A stretch of DNA of 64,000 nt from Mesorhizobium_K quangtriensis (GTDB lineage: Bacteria; Pseudomonadota; Alphaproteobacteria; Rhizobiales; Rhizobiaceae). This document shows positions 33,421 through 42,018 of the stretch, piece by piece. The notes under the pieces were generated by a model. That model was not told the DNA's origin. It did not search any database and was given only the letters and a program-made list of their open reading frames with translations. The position numbers and the translations under genes were made by a program. The stretch's first letter is position 1. Every line of letters starts with the position of its first letter. Location of the stretch: the NCBI RefSeq assembly GCF_040081925.1, contig NZ_JBEBMF010000004.1:1-64000 (forward strand), given 5' to 3'.

Positions 33421-33475
33421 CGACTGCGGGTAGATTAGACCCGAATCAGTCGTTCCGCGGGGGGGTCCGCGAACC
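33421..33475 (+). promoter_or_regulatory. visN upstream region with two adjacent hairpins
   Basis: The 336-bp gap 33322-33657 has no gene that I can support. It holds a compound hairpin: CGACTG plus CGGGT, loop AGATTAG, then ACCCG and CAGTCG with a 3-nt bulge (33421-33452). A second GC-rich hairpin follows (CGCGG ... CCGCG, within 33453-33475). Neither is followed by a T tract, so they may shape the visN leader RNA or mark the promoter area. Confidence 0.4.
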
Positions 33476-33657
33476 ATCACATCTCCAGACGCTCCGGTCA
33501 CTCCGGCGCGGTGACTTGATCGGTTCGGCCAGGCTTCTCGTCTACGGCAGGATTCTCTGCGGCGTTAGTATTCCTGCGTCTTCACCCTGTTGGACAAGCA
33601 GCAGCCAGGTTTGCGGCACACGCCGTGGCCGGCACCGGATGAGTCTGGCCTAGAAAA

Positions 33658-34368
33658 TTGACAACGAGCCTCGCCCTTCAGGAGTCGGACAGTTTCCAGC
33701 CACTGGCCCTGTCGACGCGCAGCGACCTCACAGCCTTCCTGATGGACTTGGTCGCCGAGCTTCTGGCGGATTCCTACATGCTTGTCGCGATCGTCAACGA
33801 GGAAGATCGCAACATTGCTCGCATCCTCGCCTCCAACTGGATTCACGACGCCATCGAGTTGGTCGGCCACGACCTCATCGCCAGGTTGGCGCAACTCCCG
33901 GCGGCCGCGCCCGGCGCCAGACCACGCAGCCTCCTGGTGTCGCATGCGCCCGCCATGCCGGAGCTGTTGAGCGGCGAGGAAGCAGCCCTGCTCGATGTCC
34001 TTGGCCATTGCGAACTTTATGCGCTCGCTGTCCAGGCCGGACGCCAGCGCTACTACCTGCTGCTCTCCTCGGAACATGTCGATCGCATCGACGAGAGCAG
34101 GCTCGTCAGCGCACAGATGCGCTGCGGCTACGCGCTCTCGCAGATGCCCGACCTGCTTCGGGCTGCAGTGACCCGCGACCCTCTCTCAGATCGCGAGCGT
34201 GAATGCCTGCTGTGGGTATCCGAAGGCAAGACGACGGAGGAAGTCGCGCTCATCCTTGGTGTGTCTGGCAACACCGTGAACAACTACGTGACCCACGCCA
34301 TCCAGAAGCTGTCGGCAAGCAACCGCGCAATGGCAATCGCCACGGCGATCCGGAGTGGCATGATTTGA
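33658..34368 (+). CDS. visN: Flagellar master regulator VisN, LuxR family
   Basis: About 236 residues from TTG 33658; no better start with a ribosome site was found and the family needs some residues before MDLVAELLADSYMLVAIVNEE, so the start is uncertain. An N-terminal ligand-type domain is followed by a LuxR helix-turn-helix (LSDRERECLLWVSEGKTTEEVALILGVSGNTVNNYV). VisN pairs with VisR to form the heteromeric class IA activator of rhizobial flagellar and chemotaxis genes, acting on rem. Synteny with visR and flhB-fliG-fliN-fliM-motA supports the name. In Sinorhizobium fliF lies upstream; here a stress gene does. Confidence 0.85.
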   Translation: MTTSLALQESDSFQPLALSTRSDLTAFLMDLVAELLADSYMLVAIVNEEDRNIARILASNWIHDAIELVGHDLIARLAQLPAAAPGARPRSLLVSHAPAMPELLSGEEAALLDVLGHCELYALAVQAGRQRYYLLLSSEHVDRIDESRLVSAQMRCGYALSQMPDLLRAAVTRDPLSDRERECLLWVSEGKTTEEVALILGVSGNTVNNYVTHAIQKLSASNRAMAIATAIRSGMI

Positions 34369-35135
34369 CCGAACCCGCCCGCAACCTTGAAGATCCGGCG
34401 CAGGATCTGCGTCAGCCGCTGTTCGGAAATCCTCTGTTCAATGCGGAGGCACACCGGACGACGACGATCCCCGACGCCGTGCGCCGCGCCCGATGGATCG
34501 CGGTCGACATCAACGCCGAGGGCTTTGGCCTCTTCTTCACCCCGCCTTCGCCGGAGCGCCCCATCCTCTGGCCATGTTTCGACTCGAGCTATCCTGCCGT
34601 GTCGTCGGAGACCATTTTCGTCGCCGGCGAGGACAGGCCGGATCTGGTCCGGCACATACGCGCTACAAGCGTGCCGCTCTGGTGGGCCGACGAACCTGCC
34701 GCCGGCGCATCGGAATGCTTCGGCAAGATTCCCTGGATCAGGCGAATGCCGGAGCCGCTGGTTCCCGAGATGGCGGGCATCGCCTTCCCGGTCCACACCG
34801 AACGCGGTCGTTGCGGGCTGGTCGTATTCCTCGGCTTCGAGATCACGCTGACGCCCAACAGCCTGTTCGACATCCACGCCCGCTGCTTTTCGCTGTTCGA
34901 GGCCGTCGCCAGAATCCGGCCCGGCGAAGGCGCGAAGTTCCCGATGATCTCGAAGCGGGAACTGGAATGCCTGAAGCTTACGGCAAATGGCTATACGAGC
35001 GAGGAAATCGCGCGTTTCCTCAAGCTATCGGTCCACACCGCGAACCAGTACCTGACCAACACCACGCAGAAGCTCGACGCTGTCAACCGCATGCATGCGG
35101 TGGCGAAGGCCTTGCGACTCGGGTTGATCGAATAG
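34365..35135 (+). CDS. visR: Flagellar master regulator VisR, LuxR family
   Basis: 256 residues from TTG 34365, which overlaps the visN stop and has a GGAG site nine bases before it. N-terminal domain begins near RRARWIAVDINAEGFGLFF; the C-terminal LuxR-type domain is SKRELECLKLTANGYTSEEIARFLKLSVHTANQYL. It forms the second half of the VisNR regulator. It ends 7 bp from the convergent small gene of the flhB operon. Confidence 0.87.
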   Translation: MTEPARNLEDPAQDLRQPLFGNPLFNAEAHRTTTIPDAVRRARWIAVDINAEGFGLFFTPPSPERPILWPCFDSSYPAVSSETIFVAGEDRPDLVRHIRATSVPLWWADEPAAGASECFGKIPWIRRMPEPLVPEMAGIAFPVHTERGRCGLVVFLGFEITLTPNSLFDIHARCFSLFEAVARIRPGEGAKFPMISKRELECLKLTANGYTSEEIARFLKLSVHTANQYLTNTTQKLDAVNRMHAVAKALRLGLIE

Positions 35136-35142
35136 CCGACTT

Positions 35143-35580
35143 TCAGGGACCACCTACCGCTTCCGCCCTGCGGATTCTGCACCGTTCCAGCGCATCGACC
35201 AGAAAAGCCGTGTTCAGCATCGGATCGGCATCCGGGCGTTCAAACGCCACGTAGTTCACCTCGACCGCCGCGCGCTCGTCCTCCAGGATCAGCGCGAAAT
35301 AGACGGTTGCCCCCGGTGGCCGCAATTCGAGGTCGAGGACGATACGGGGCGGCTCCGACCACGTGACATGCGCCTCGCCGCCATGGCCGAGCTTCAATGT
35401 GCCGGGCATGAAGAACAGTTCGGATGCCGAGTCCACAATGTCCGAAACCGTAGCGAAATGCTCGAGGCGGATGAACGCGATATAGTCGGACGCATCGACG
35501 AGACGCAGCTCGCCGACCACGTCCTTGATCGCTTCCGCGACGATCGCCTCGCGCGATGCTGCATGCGGCTGTCGGTTCAT
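35143..35580 (-). CDS. Uncharacterised protein in the flhB operon
   Basis: 145 residues. The ATG at 35580 overlaps the flhB stop (ATGA), so it is translated with the flagellar genes. The protein is soluble with no signal or membrane segment: an N-terminal helical part (AAIVAEAIKDVVGELRL-like) followed by what looks like a beta-rich part (HVTWSEPPRIVLDLELRPPGATVYFALILED). I do not recognise the family. Position at the 3' end of motA-fliM-fliN-fliG-flhB suggests a motility or chaperone role, but no motif proves it. Confidence 0.75.
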   Translation of the reverse strand: MNRQPHAASREAIVAEAIKDVVGELRLVDASDYIAFIRLEHFATVSDIVDSASELFFMPGTLKLGHGGEAHVTWSEPPRIVLDLELRPPGATVYFALILEDERAAVEVNYVAFERPDADPMLNTAFLVDALERCRIRRAEAVGGP

Positions 35581-36656
35581 TGGAGCTTTCGCTTGGCCTT
35601 GTTTGCGTACACCACACGGATCAGTTCGGCGACTGCCTGGTAGAACTGTTGTGGGATCACGCTATCCACCGAAACTTGCTTGTACATGGAACGCGCGAGC
35701 GCAACGTCCTCGAAGACCGGAACATTGTTCGCTTCCGCGATCTCGCGGATTTTCAGCGCGACCAGATCGGTGCCCTTCGCGAGCACCATGGGCGCGCTGT
35801 CCTTGTCGCGCGCATAGCGCAGCGCGATGGCGTAGTGGGTCGGGTTGGCGATCACCAGCGTTGCATTGGGCACAGCAGTCATCATGCGCCGCCTTGCCCG
35901 GTCGCGCGCCAGCGAACGCAACCGCGACTTGACGATCGGGTCGCCTTCGGACTGCTTCATCTCGTCCTTGACCTCCTGCTTCGTCATCCTCAGATCTTGA
36001 CGCCAGTGGAAGCGCGACCAGACGATGTCGATGCCTGCTATCAGGCCCATCACGGCCACGATCGAAACCAGGATGTCGATCGCCATACTGCGGATGACGA
36101 GCACGAAGTCCGTCGTCTGCGTCAGCATGCCGGCCAGGAACTGCCTCAGGCTGTCCGAAAGCACGAAGCACAGCACGGCTATGGCGAACACCATCTTGCC
36201 GACCGACTTAAGGAACTCGACGAAACCCTGCACGCCGAACAGCCTGCTCCACCCCTTGGCGAGCGAAATGCGCGACGCCTGCGGGCGGATGCGTTCGCCG
36301 ACGAACTGCGGCACGTTCTGGAGGACGGACGACCCGATGCCGGCCGCGACCAGCAGCAGAAGCAGGCTCGCCACCGCCTTGCCGATCTCCAGCGTCACCA
36401 TGCGGGACAGCTCAACCACGTCGTTTGACGTGTCCATCGTCCAGGCATCGGGCTTTTCGAGGAAGACCGACAGAAAGGAACCAAGCTCCATGATGGAGCC
36501 GCCGGCGAAGAAGACCGTGAACAGGAGGATCGCAACGAAGGAAGCGAGGATTCCGGTCTCTTTCGATTGAGGCAGCTTGCCTTTCTCGATCGTGTCACGG
36601 ATTTTCTTCTCCGTGGCTTCCTCGGTTTTACTTTCCTTGTCGACGTCCTCCGCCAT
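35577..36656 (-). CDS. flhB: Flagellar export switch protein FlhB
   Basis: 359 residues. Opening EDVDKESKTEEATEKKIRDTIEKGK is the classical FlhB/YscU N-terminus. Four membrane helices follow, then the cytoplasmic domain with the self-cleavage motif NPTH (near residue 269, VIANPTHYAIALRY). FlhB sits in the export gate and switches secretion from hook to filament subunits. It lies 39 bp after fliG on the minus strand and is coupled to the small gene downstream. Confidence 0.96.
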   Translation of the reverse strand: MAEDVDKESKTEEATEKKIRDTIEKGKLPQSKETGILASFVAILLFTVFFAGGSIMELGSFLSVFLEKPDAWTMDTSNDVVELSRMVTLEIGKAVASLLLLLVAAGIGSSVLQNVPQFVGERIRPQASRISLAKGWSRLFGVQGFVEFLKSVGKMVFAIAVLCFVLSDSLRQFLAGMLTQTTDFVLVIRSMAIDILVSIVAVMGLIAGIDIVWSRFHWRQDLRMTKQEVKDEMKQSEGDPIVKSRLRSLARDRARRRMMTAVPNATLVIANPTHYAIALRYARDKDSAPMVLAKGTDLVALKIREIAEANNVPVFEDVALARSMYKQVSVDSVIPQQFYQAVAELIRVVYANKAKRKLQ

Positions 36657-36695
36657 GGCGATAGCACTCTGAGAGGGTCAGGGACCGGGTTGGGA

Positions 36696-37709
36696 CTAGG
36701 CCGCCGCGCTTTCGGCGCTGGGTAGCTCGAACGCGCCTTCGCGCGCCATGCGGATCGCTCCGGCGGCGATCGCCTTGCGGGCCCGCGTGATGTCGGCGGC
36801 GTTGACGCTCTCCGAACCCTGTCCCAGCTCGGATTCGATCATACGTCGCGCGCGTGCTCCGATCGAGGACAGCACCGCTTCCGTCAGCGCCGGCGGCGCG
36901 TTGCGCAGCGCCAGCGTCACCAGTTCCGTGGAAATGCTGTCGAACAACGCGACCCGCGCCTTCTGCGTAAGCTGCACGATGTCCTCGAACGCGAAGAGCC
37001 TGGCGCGCAGCCCCTGCACGTCGGGCGCGCCGGAATGCTCGAGTTCCAGCATCACCTCGTCGAGCTTGTCCTTGTCCATCTCGTTCAGCACGCTGGCGAC
37101 GCGAATCTGTCCGGCCGACGTGTCGCGCGTCGCGCTTTCCGAAAGCAGCCGAGATCGCAGCTGGTCCTCGATAATGCCGGTTGCGACTTCCGGGATCGTC
37201 GCCATCGACATCATGCGTTTCACGACCTCGCTGCGCACATCCCGGTCGAGGACGAGCAGCACGTTGGCGGCGGAGCCGGGGGAGAGTTTCGACAGCACCA
37301 GTGCGGCGGTCTGCGGATGCTCTTCGGTCAGGAACGCCGCAATCTTCGCCGGCTCCGCCTTCTCGACATCGGGCCAGACCGGCGGCGGCCCGCTTTCAAC
37401 CGTCTCCGCCTGGGCGACGCCCATCAGCGCGTTCATTTCCTCCGGCGAAAGAGTCTCGTTAAGAATGGTGTCCATCTGGTCGCTGGAGTCCATCAGGCCC
37501 GCGCCTTCCGCGAACTCCGCCTCGAACTCTGCCACGATCTTCTCGAGATCGGCCTGGCTGATCGTGCGCAGCAGCCGCGCGCCTTCGACCAGAGCCTTCA
37601 GTTCCTCCTGCTTGAAGAACTTGAGGAGCTTGCTGGCCGACGGCTTGCCCATGGCCACCAGGATGGCCGCGGCCTTCTGCGCCCGCGTCATCTCAAGCGC
37701 CCTGCTCAT
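36696..37709 (-). CDS. fliG: Flagellar motor switch protein FliG
   Basis: 337 residues from ATG 37709, which has GGAG five bases before it; an in-frame GTG at 37727 lacks a good site. N-terminal LEMTRAQKAAAILVAMGKPSASKLLKFF binds FliF; a middle armadillo part has EHPQTAALVLSKLSP; the C-terminal part carries the charged torque helix region (IGARARRMIESELGQ ... ITRARKAIAAGAIRMAREG). Forms the C-ring with FliM and FliN and contacts MotA. Part of the motA-to-flhB operon. Confidence 0.95.
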   Translation of the reverse strand: MSRALEMTRAQKAAAILVAMGKPSASKLLKFFKQEELKALVEGARLLRTISQADLEKIVAEFEAEFAEGAGLMDSSDQMDTILNETLSPEEMNALMGVAQAETVESGPPPVWPDVEKAEPAKIAAFLTEEHPQTAALVLSKLSPGSAANVLLVLDRDVRSEVVKRMMSMATIPEVATGIIEDQLRSRLLSESATRDTSAGQIRVASVLNEMDKDKLDEVMLELEHSGAPDVQGLRARLFAFEDIVQLTQKARVALFDSISTELVTLALRNAPPALTEAVLSSIGARARRMIESELGQGSESVNAADITRARKAIAAGAIRMAREGAFELPSAESAAA

Positions 37710-37738
37710 GCGATCTCCATCAGCCACATACCAGCCAG

Positions 37739-38149
37739 TCAGCCCTGCTTCGTCGCGCCGCTGATCTCCGTCAGCATGATGCCGAAGCGGGATGGATCGT
37801 TTTCCAGGACCGTTATCTCCCCGCGCGCGATCCTGCGGCCGTTGACCATGACATCGACCGCTTCGCCGACGCGGCGGTTCAGCGCCACGGTCGAGCCTTT
37901 CTGCAGCCCCATCAGGTCGGAAACGGCCATCTCGGTGCTGCCGAGCACGATCTGTACCTCGACGGGAATGTCCATGATCAGCGAGGCGTTGGGACCGCCG
38001 GCAGGCATCGACATCGCGACCGGCGAGACGGTCGCTGTCTGCGGCCGCTGCTTCTCCTCTTCATGCAGCACTCCGCGCAGTTCCTCTATGGCCCGGTTGA
38101 GCTGTTCCTGCGAGTTTTCTTCGTCCAAGGCTGCGCTGCCCTGCGTCAT
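37739..38149 (-). CDS. fliN: Flagellar motor switch protein FliN
   Basis: 136 residues from ATG 38149, chosen for the GGAG six bases upstream; an earlier in-frame start at 38224 would run into fliM. A low-complexity N-terminal half (GSAALDEENSQEQLNRAIEELRG) precedes the SpoA domain (MDIPVEVQIVLGSTEMAVSDLMGLQKGSTVALNRRVGEAVDVMVNGRRIARGEITV). Completes the C-ring with FliM and FliG. Confidence 0.94.
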   Translation of the reverse strand: MTQGSAALDEENSQEQLNRAIEELRGVLHEEEKQRPQTATVSPVAMSMPAGGPNASLIMDIPVEVQIVLGSTEMAVSDLMGLQKGSTVALNRRVGEAVDVMVNGRRIARGEITVLENDPSRFGIMLTEISGATKQG

Positions 38150-38180
38150 GATCATCTCCAACTCTCGCGGATGCTGGGCC

Positions 38181-39116
38181 CTAACGCCCGGCAACCAGTC
38201 CTTCCATGAGATCCTGCCCTGCATCGAAGGGATGCCGGACGCGAACCGTGTAATTTTGGCCGAGTTTGCCGAATTCGCAGACGAACAGCGTCTTCTGCCG
38301 TGCGGACAGCTTGGCTTGCGACTGAGCGTCGGTCTGGAACTCGATCAGTTGCCCGACTTGCAGCGACGCGACGTCGCCGAGCGTCATACGCGCAAGCGGC
38401 ATGGTCGCCTGAAGTTCCACGCCGGAGCGCATGACTTCCTCCCCGAAACGTTGCCGCCAAACGTCCGCCGGACCCGATGCGTTGGGCGAGGCCACGGCGG
38501 ACCCTTTCAGGAGAAGCCGCTGCGGCATGGTCAGTTCGATTATCCCGCTGGTTGCCGACCCGGCCAGTGAAAGTCTCACCCTCGCGCCCGCGCCATCCTT
38601 CAGCGGATGCTTTCTCAACTCTTCGCCGGACATCGCCTTGGGTGATGGCGCCAGCAGTTCGAAATGGCCGTCACCCGTCCGTGCCAGCGCCGTCGCAAAC
38701 TGTTCGAAGATTCTCGAGGCGACAACCGTCTCCGTCGGCGAGAGCTGGCGCCGGATCGGCGCGACCGCGATGCAGGGATCGCCGCCGAACAGCGCACTGA
38801 CGGCCAGTGCGATCGCCTCCGCGTCCATCGTCATCACCACCGCGTCCGGCCCGACTCCCGAGACGATCACCGCCATGGCATGGCCATCGCCATCCGGCTT
38901 CGCATCGGCGACGCGAACGAGTTCGACGCTCGTGATCTCCATCTCCAAGTCGAGCGTCAGTTGTTGCTTCAGTGTCTGCCTGACGTCGGGCAGCAGCTTT
39001 TCGACGATCGCGCGCGCCGCATCGGTCACCCGGTCCGGCTCCCCGGTCTCTCCGGTCAGCCGTTCAATGATGTAGGCCCGCATTTCGGCCGGGCTGCTGG
39101 GGACGGCGGATTTCAT
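38181..39116 (-). CDS. fliM: Flagellar motor switch protein FliM, divergent
   Basis: 311 residues. The central CheC-like domain and C-terminal SpoA domain are recognisable (FGEEVMRSGVELQATMPLARMTLGDVASLQVGQLIEFQ). The N-terminal LSQDEIDALL motif that binds CheY-P in enteric FliM is absent; the protein starts MKSAVPSSPAEMRAYIIERLTGE. Identification relies on the SpoA part, length and the motA-fliM-fliN-fliG order. It starts 7 bp after motA. The missing motif suggests another way of receiving the chemotaxis signal. Confidence 0.88.
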   Translation of the reverse strand: MKSAVPSSPAEMRAYIIERLTGETGEPDRVTDAARAIVEKLLPDVRQTLKQQLTLDLEMEITSVELVRVADAKPDGDGHAMAVIVSGVGPDAVVMTMDAEAIALAVSALFGGDPCIAVAPIRRQLSPTETVVASRIFEQFATALARTGDGHFELLAPSPKAMSGEELRKHPLKDGAGARVRLSLAGSATSGIIELTMPQRLLLKGSAVASPNASGPADVWRQRFGEEVMRSGVELQATMPLARMTLGDVASLQVGQLIEFQTDAQSQAKLSARQKTLFVCEFGKLGQNYTVRVRHPFDAGQDLMEGLVAGR

Positions 39117-39123
39117 GACGCGC

Positions 39124-39999
39124 TCATGCCGCCTTCTTGTCGGCGCCGGTGGCGTTCATCGTGCTCTGCTCGACGGCGTCGATGGACGGACGCTCATAGG
39201 CCGAGATCGTCTTGCGCCCGAACTCGATCGCCACCTGCGGCAGCGCGCCGTTCATATGGGCGAGCAACGTCTGCTTGACGATGACATAGAGCCTGTTCTT
39301 CTTCTCCCGGACGGTCTTCACCTTGCCTGCGATCGGACCGACCACGCAGTAGGACATGAAGATGCCGAGGAAGGTTCCGACCAGCGCGGCGCCGATTAGC
39401 CCGCCGAGGATCTCGGGCGACTGGTCCAATGCGCCCATCGCCTTCACGACGCCCAGCACCGCCGCCACGATGCCAATTGCGGGGAAGCCATCACCCATCA
39501 CCGTCAGCGCGTGATACGCCTTAAGCTTGTCGGCGCGGATCGTCTGGATTTCCTCGTCCATCAGCGCCTCGATCTCATGCGGACGCGCATTGCCGATGAT
39601 GATGATGCGGCAGTAGTCGCAGATGAAGTTGGTCAGGTCGATGTTCTTCAGGATAGTCGGGAACGCCTGAAAGATCGCTGATTCCTGAGGGTTGTCGATG
39701 TGCGCCTCGACCTCGCTTCGCGACTTGGACTTCAGCTCGCGCATCAGCGCGTGCAGCACGCCCAGCACTTCGAGATAGTCTTTTTCCTTCGGCACCGCCT
39801 GCTTGAAGGCTTCCATGCAGGCCTTGCCGGTATCCTTGACCACCTTCATCGGATTGGCGACGAGGAAGGAGCCAAGTGCGGCGCCGCAGATGATGACGAC
39901 TTCCCATGGCTGGATCAGGACCTCGATATGCCCGCCCATGGCCATGAAACCGCCAAGCACGCAGCCGAGCGTAACCACCAGTCCAATCAGAATGCTCAC
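39124..39999 (-). CDS. motA: Flagellar stator protein MotA
   Basis: 291 residues from GTG 39999, giving the usual start MSILIGLVVTLGCVLGGFMAMGGH. Four membrane helices, cytoplasmic loop, and the proton-path region DGFPAIGIVAAVLGVVKAMGAL match MotA. With MotB it forms the proton-driven stator. It is the first gene of the minus-strand operon ending with the small gene at 35143. The 164 bp to the divergent DUF1217 gene (40000-40163) must hold promoters for both directions; no clear promoter motif was seen there. Confidence 0.96.
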   Translation of the reverse strand: MSILIGLVVTLGCVLGGFMAMGGHIEVLIQPWEVVIICGAALGSFLVANPMKVVKDTGKACMEAFKQAVPKEKDYLEVLGVLHALMRELKSKSRSEVEAHIDNPQESAIFQAFPTILKNIDLTNFICDYCRIIIIGNARPHEIEALMDEEIQTIRADKLKAYHALTVMGDGFPAIGIVAAVLGVVKAMGALDQSPEILGGLIGAALVGTFLGIFMSYCVVGPIAGKVKTVREKKNRLYVIVKQTLLAHMNGALPQVAIEFGRKTISAYERPSIDAVEQSTMNATGADKKAA

Positions 40000-40163
40000 G
40001 GAGCCAGAGTCCCTCGCAAAGATATGACATTGCAGGACTACGCCCCGTGCCTTGTGTGAGGCTTGAATCGACTTTCGTCCCTGCTGGCTTGGCTGGCTTC
40101 AGCCTCGCGCAAGCAATAGGCCCTAGCCTTGGGTGATAAGCTTCGCGGCCGGAGGCCTGTCTG

Positions 40164-41279
40164 GTGAATACCTATCTCAGCTTCCAGCTCATCGTCAGGG
40201 ACATGGCCAAGTCGATCGAGCGCGTCGAAAAGCAGCCGACGGTCGACCGCGAGACGAAATACTATCTCGAGAACATCTCGAAGGTGAAAACCATCGACGA
40301 ATTCGTCAAGGACGATCGCCTGTTCCGCTATGCCATGAAGGCGCACGGGCTGGAGGACATGACCTATGCCAAGGCCTTCATGGTCAAGGCGCTGAAAGAG
40401 GGCACGGCCGATCCCGACAGCTTTGCCAACAAGCTGCAGGACAAGCGCTACGCGGAATTCGTCAACACCTACAACTTCGCTCGCTATGGCGAGCTCGCCA
40501 CCGTCTACAACAAGGCGCAGCACGAGGTTCCCGGCAACTACATCATGCAGGCTGAGATTGCCGGTCTCGACCCGGACTCGCCCTATGTGAAACAGGAGAC
40601 GGCCTACTACCGCGCCAACATCGGCAAGATCACCTCCATCGAAGGACTGATGGGGAACGGGCGCCTGCTGACCTACGCGATGGCCGCCTACGGCCTGGAC
40701 AGCGCCAGCGAAAACCTTGACTACATTGAGGAACTGCTCGCCGGCGGCGTGCGCGACCCGAACAGCCCTGCCAACAAGGAAGAGGACAAGCGCTACACCG
40801 CCTTCGTCGCCGCCTTCGACTTCGAGGCTCTCGGCCCGAACGCCACCACCACCACCCGCGCCCAGCAGCCTTCGATCGACAAATATCTTCGCCAGACGCT
40901 CGAGGAGAACGCAGGCGAGACGAACGAAGGCGTGCGCCTCGCGCTCTATTTCGAGCGTAAGGCATCCAGCCTCACCAACTTCTACGCGATCCTCGCCGAC
41001 CCGGCCCTCGCCGAAGTCGTGCGCACAACGCTCAGCCTACCGGATTCCTTCGCCTCGGCCGACATCGACCAGCAGGTGAAATACTTCGAATCCAAGCTCG
41101 ACATCGAGGACTTCACTGATCCCAAGCGCCTGGAGAAATTCCTGACACGGTTCACCACGATGTGGGAACTGGAGAACCCGACCACCACCCCACAGTCTCT
41201 CATCACGTCGCTGTTCCAACCGGTCGACTATGGCATTTCGGCCAATGTGTTGTTCGCGATCCAGTCGATGAAGCGATAG
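40164..41279 (+). CDS. DUF1217 flagellar-locus protein with internal repeats
   Basis: 371 residues from GTG 40164 (GGAGG site 8 bases upstream). Belongs to DUF1217, found in alphaproteobacterial flagellar clusters between motA and flgF. Two modules of about 110 residues are clearly repeated: ETKYYLENISKVKTIDEFV...DKRYAEFVNTYNF and ETAYYRANIGKITSIEGLM...DKRYTAFVAAFDF. A third degenerate unit lies at the C-terminus (YFERKASSLTNFYAILAD). It lacks a signal peptide. Possibly a secreted rod, hook or filament accessory protein, but the role is not established to my knowledge. Confidence 0.85.
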   Translation: MNTYLSFQLIVRDMAKSIERVEKQPTVDRETKYYLENISKVKTIDEFVKDDRLFRYAMKAHGLEDMTYAKAFMVKALKEGTADPDSFANKLQDKRYAEFVNTYNFARYGELATVYNKAQHEVPGNYIMQAEIAGLDPDSPYVKQETAYYRANIGKITSIEGLMGNGRLLTYAMAAYGLDSASENLDYIEELLAGGVRDPNSPANKEEDKRYTAFVAAFDFEALGPNATTTTRAQQPSIDKYLRQTLEENAGETNEGVRLALYFERKASSLTNFYAILADPALAEVVRTTLSLPDSFASADIDQQVKYFESKLDIEDFTDPKRLEKFLTRFTTMWELENPTTTPQSLITSLFQPVDYGISANVLFAIQSMKR

Positions 41280-41288
41280 GATTTCCGC

Positions 41289-42011
41289 GTGCAAACCGGC
41301 CTCTACGTCGCCCTCTCCTCCCAGGTCGCGCTTGAAAAGCGATTGAACACGATCGCCGATAACGTCGCCAATACCTCGACCATTGGCTTCCGCGCCACGG
41401 GTGTGAAATTCGAGGACGTTGTTTCGGGTCTAGGCGACAAGGAGCTTGCCTTCGTCTCGACCGGCGACACCTATCTGTCCACCGCCGCTGGCCCCTTGCG
41501 CGAAACCGGAAACCCATTCGACTTCGCCATCCGCGGCGACGCATGGTTCGGCATCGAGACGCCTGCCGGGACGGTCATGACGCGTGACGGCCGCTTCACC
41601 ATGACCGAGAACGGCGAACTGGTCTCCATAGAAGGCTATGCGGTCCTTGACGCGGGCGGCGCCCCGATCCAGCTCGACCCGCGCAACGGCCCGCCGCGGG
41701 CCGGCGCTGACGGCTCGTTGCGGCAGGGCGACAATCTTGTCGGCGCGCTCGGCCTATTCAATTTCGATCCAGGCCCCAACTTCACGCGTTTCGGCAATTC
41801 CGGCATCGTCCCGAAGGGCGAGCCGGATCCCGTTGTCGACCGCATCGACGCCGGCGTGGCGCAAGGGTTCCTGGAGGAATCCAACGTCAATCCGATGATG
41901 GAGATCACCCGCCTGATCATGGTGCAGCGCGCCTTCGAGAACGGGGCGGCGTTGCTGCGCGACAGCGAGTCGTCCTACGACGAGGCAATCAAGACGCTCG
42001 GCGGGAAATAG
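41289..42011 (+). CDS. flgF: Flagellar proximal rod protein FlgF
   Basis: 240 residues from GTG 41289. The rod/hook N-terminal motif is LYVALSSQVALEKRLNTIADNVANTSTIGFR; the hook-basal-body core DFAIRGDAWFGIETPAG and the C-terminal SNVNPMMEITRLIMVQRAFENGAALLR fit FlgF. Exported by the flagellar type III machine to form the proximal rod. 8 bp after the DUF1217 gene and 7 bp before fliI. Confidence 0.94.
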   Translation: MQTGLYVALSSQVALEKRLNTIADNVANTSTIGFRATGVKFEDVVSGLGDKELAFVSTGDTYLSTAAGPLRETGNPFDFAIRGDAWFGIETPAGTVMTRDGRFTMTENGELVSIEGYAVLDAGGAPIQLDPRNGPPRAGADGSLRQGDNLVGALGLFNFDPGPNFTRFGNSGIVPKGEPDPVVDRIDAGVAQGFLEESNVNPMMEITRLIMVQRAFENGAALLRDSESSYDEAIKTLGGK

Positions 42012-42018
42012 CTGACGC

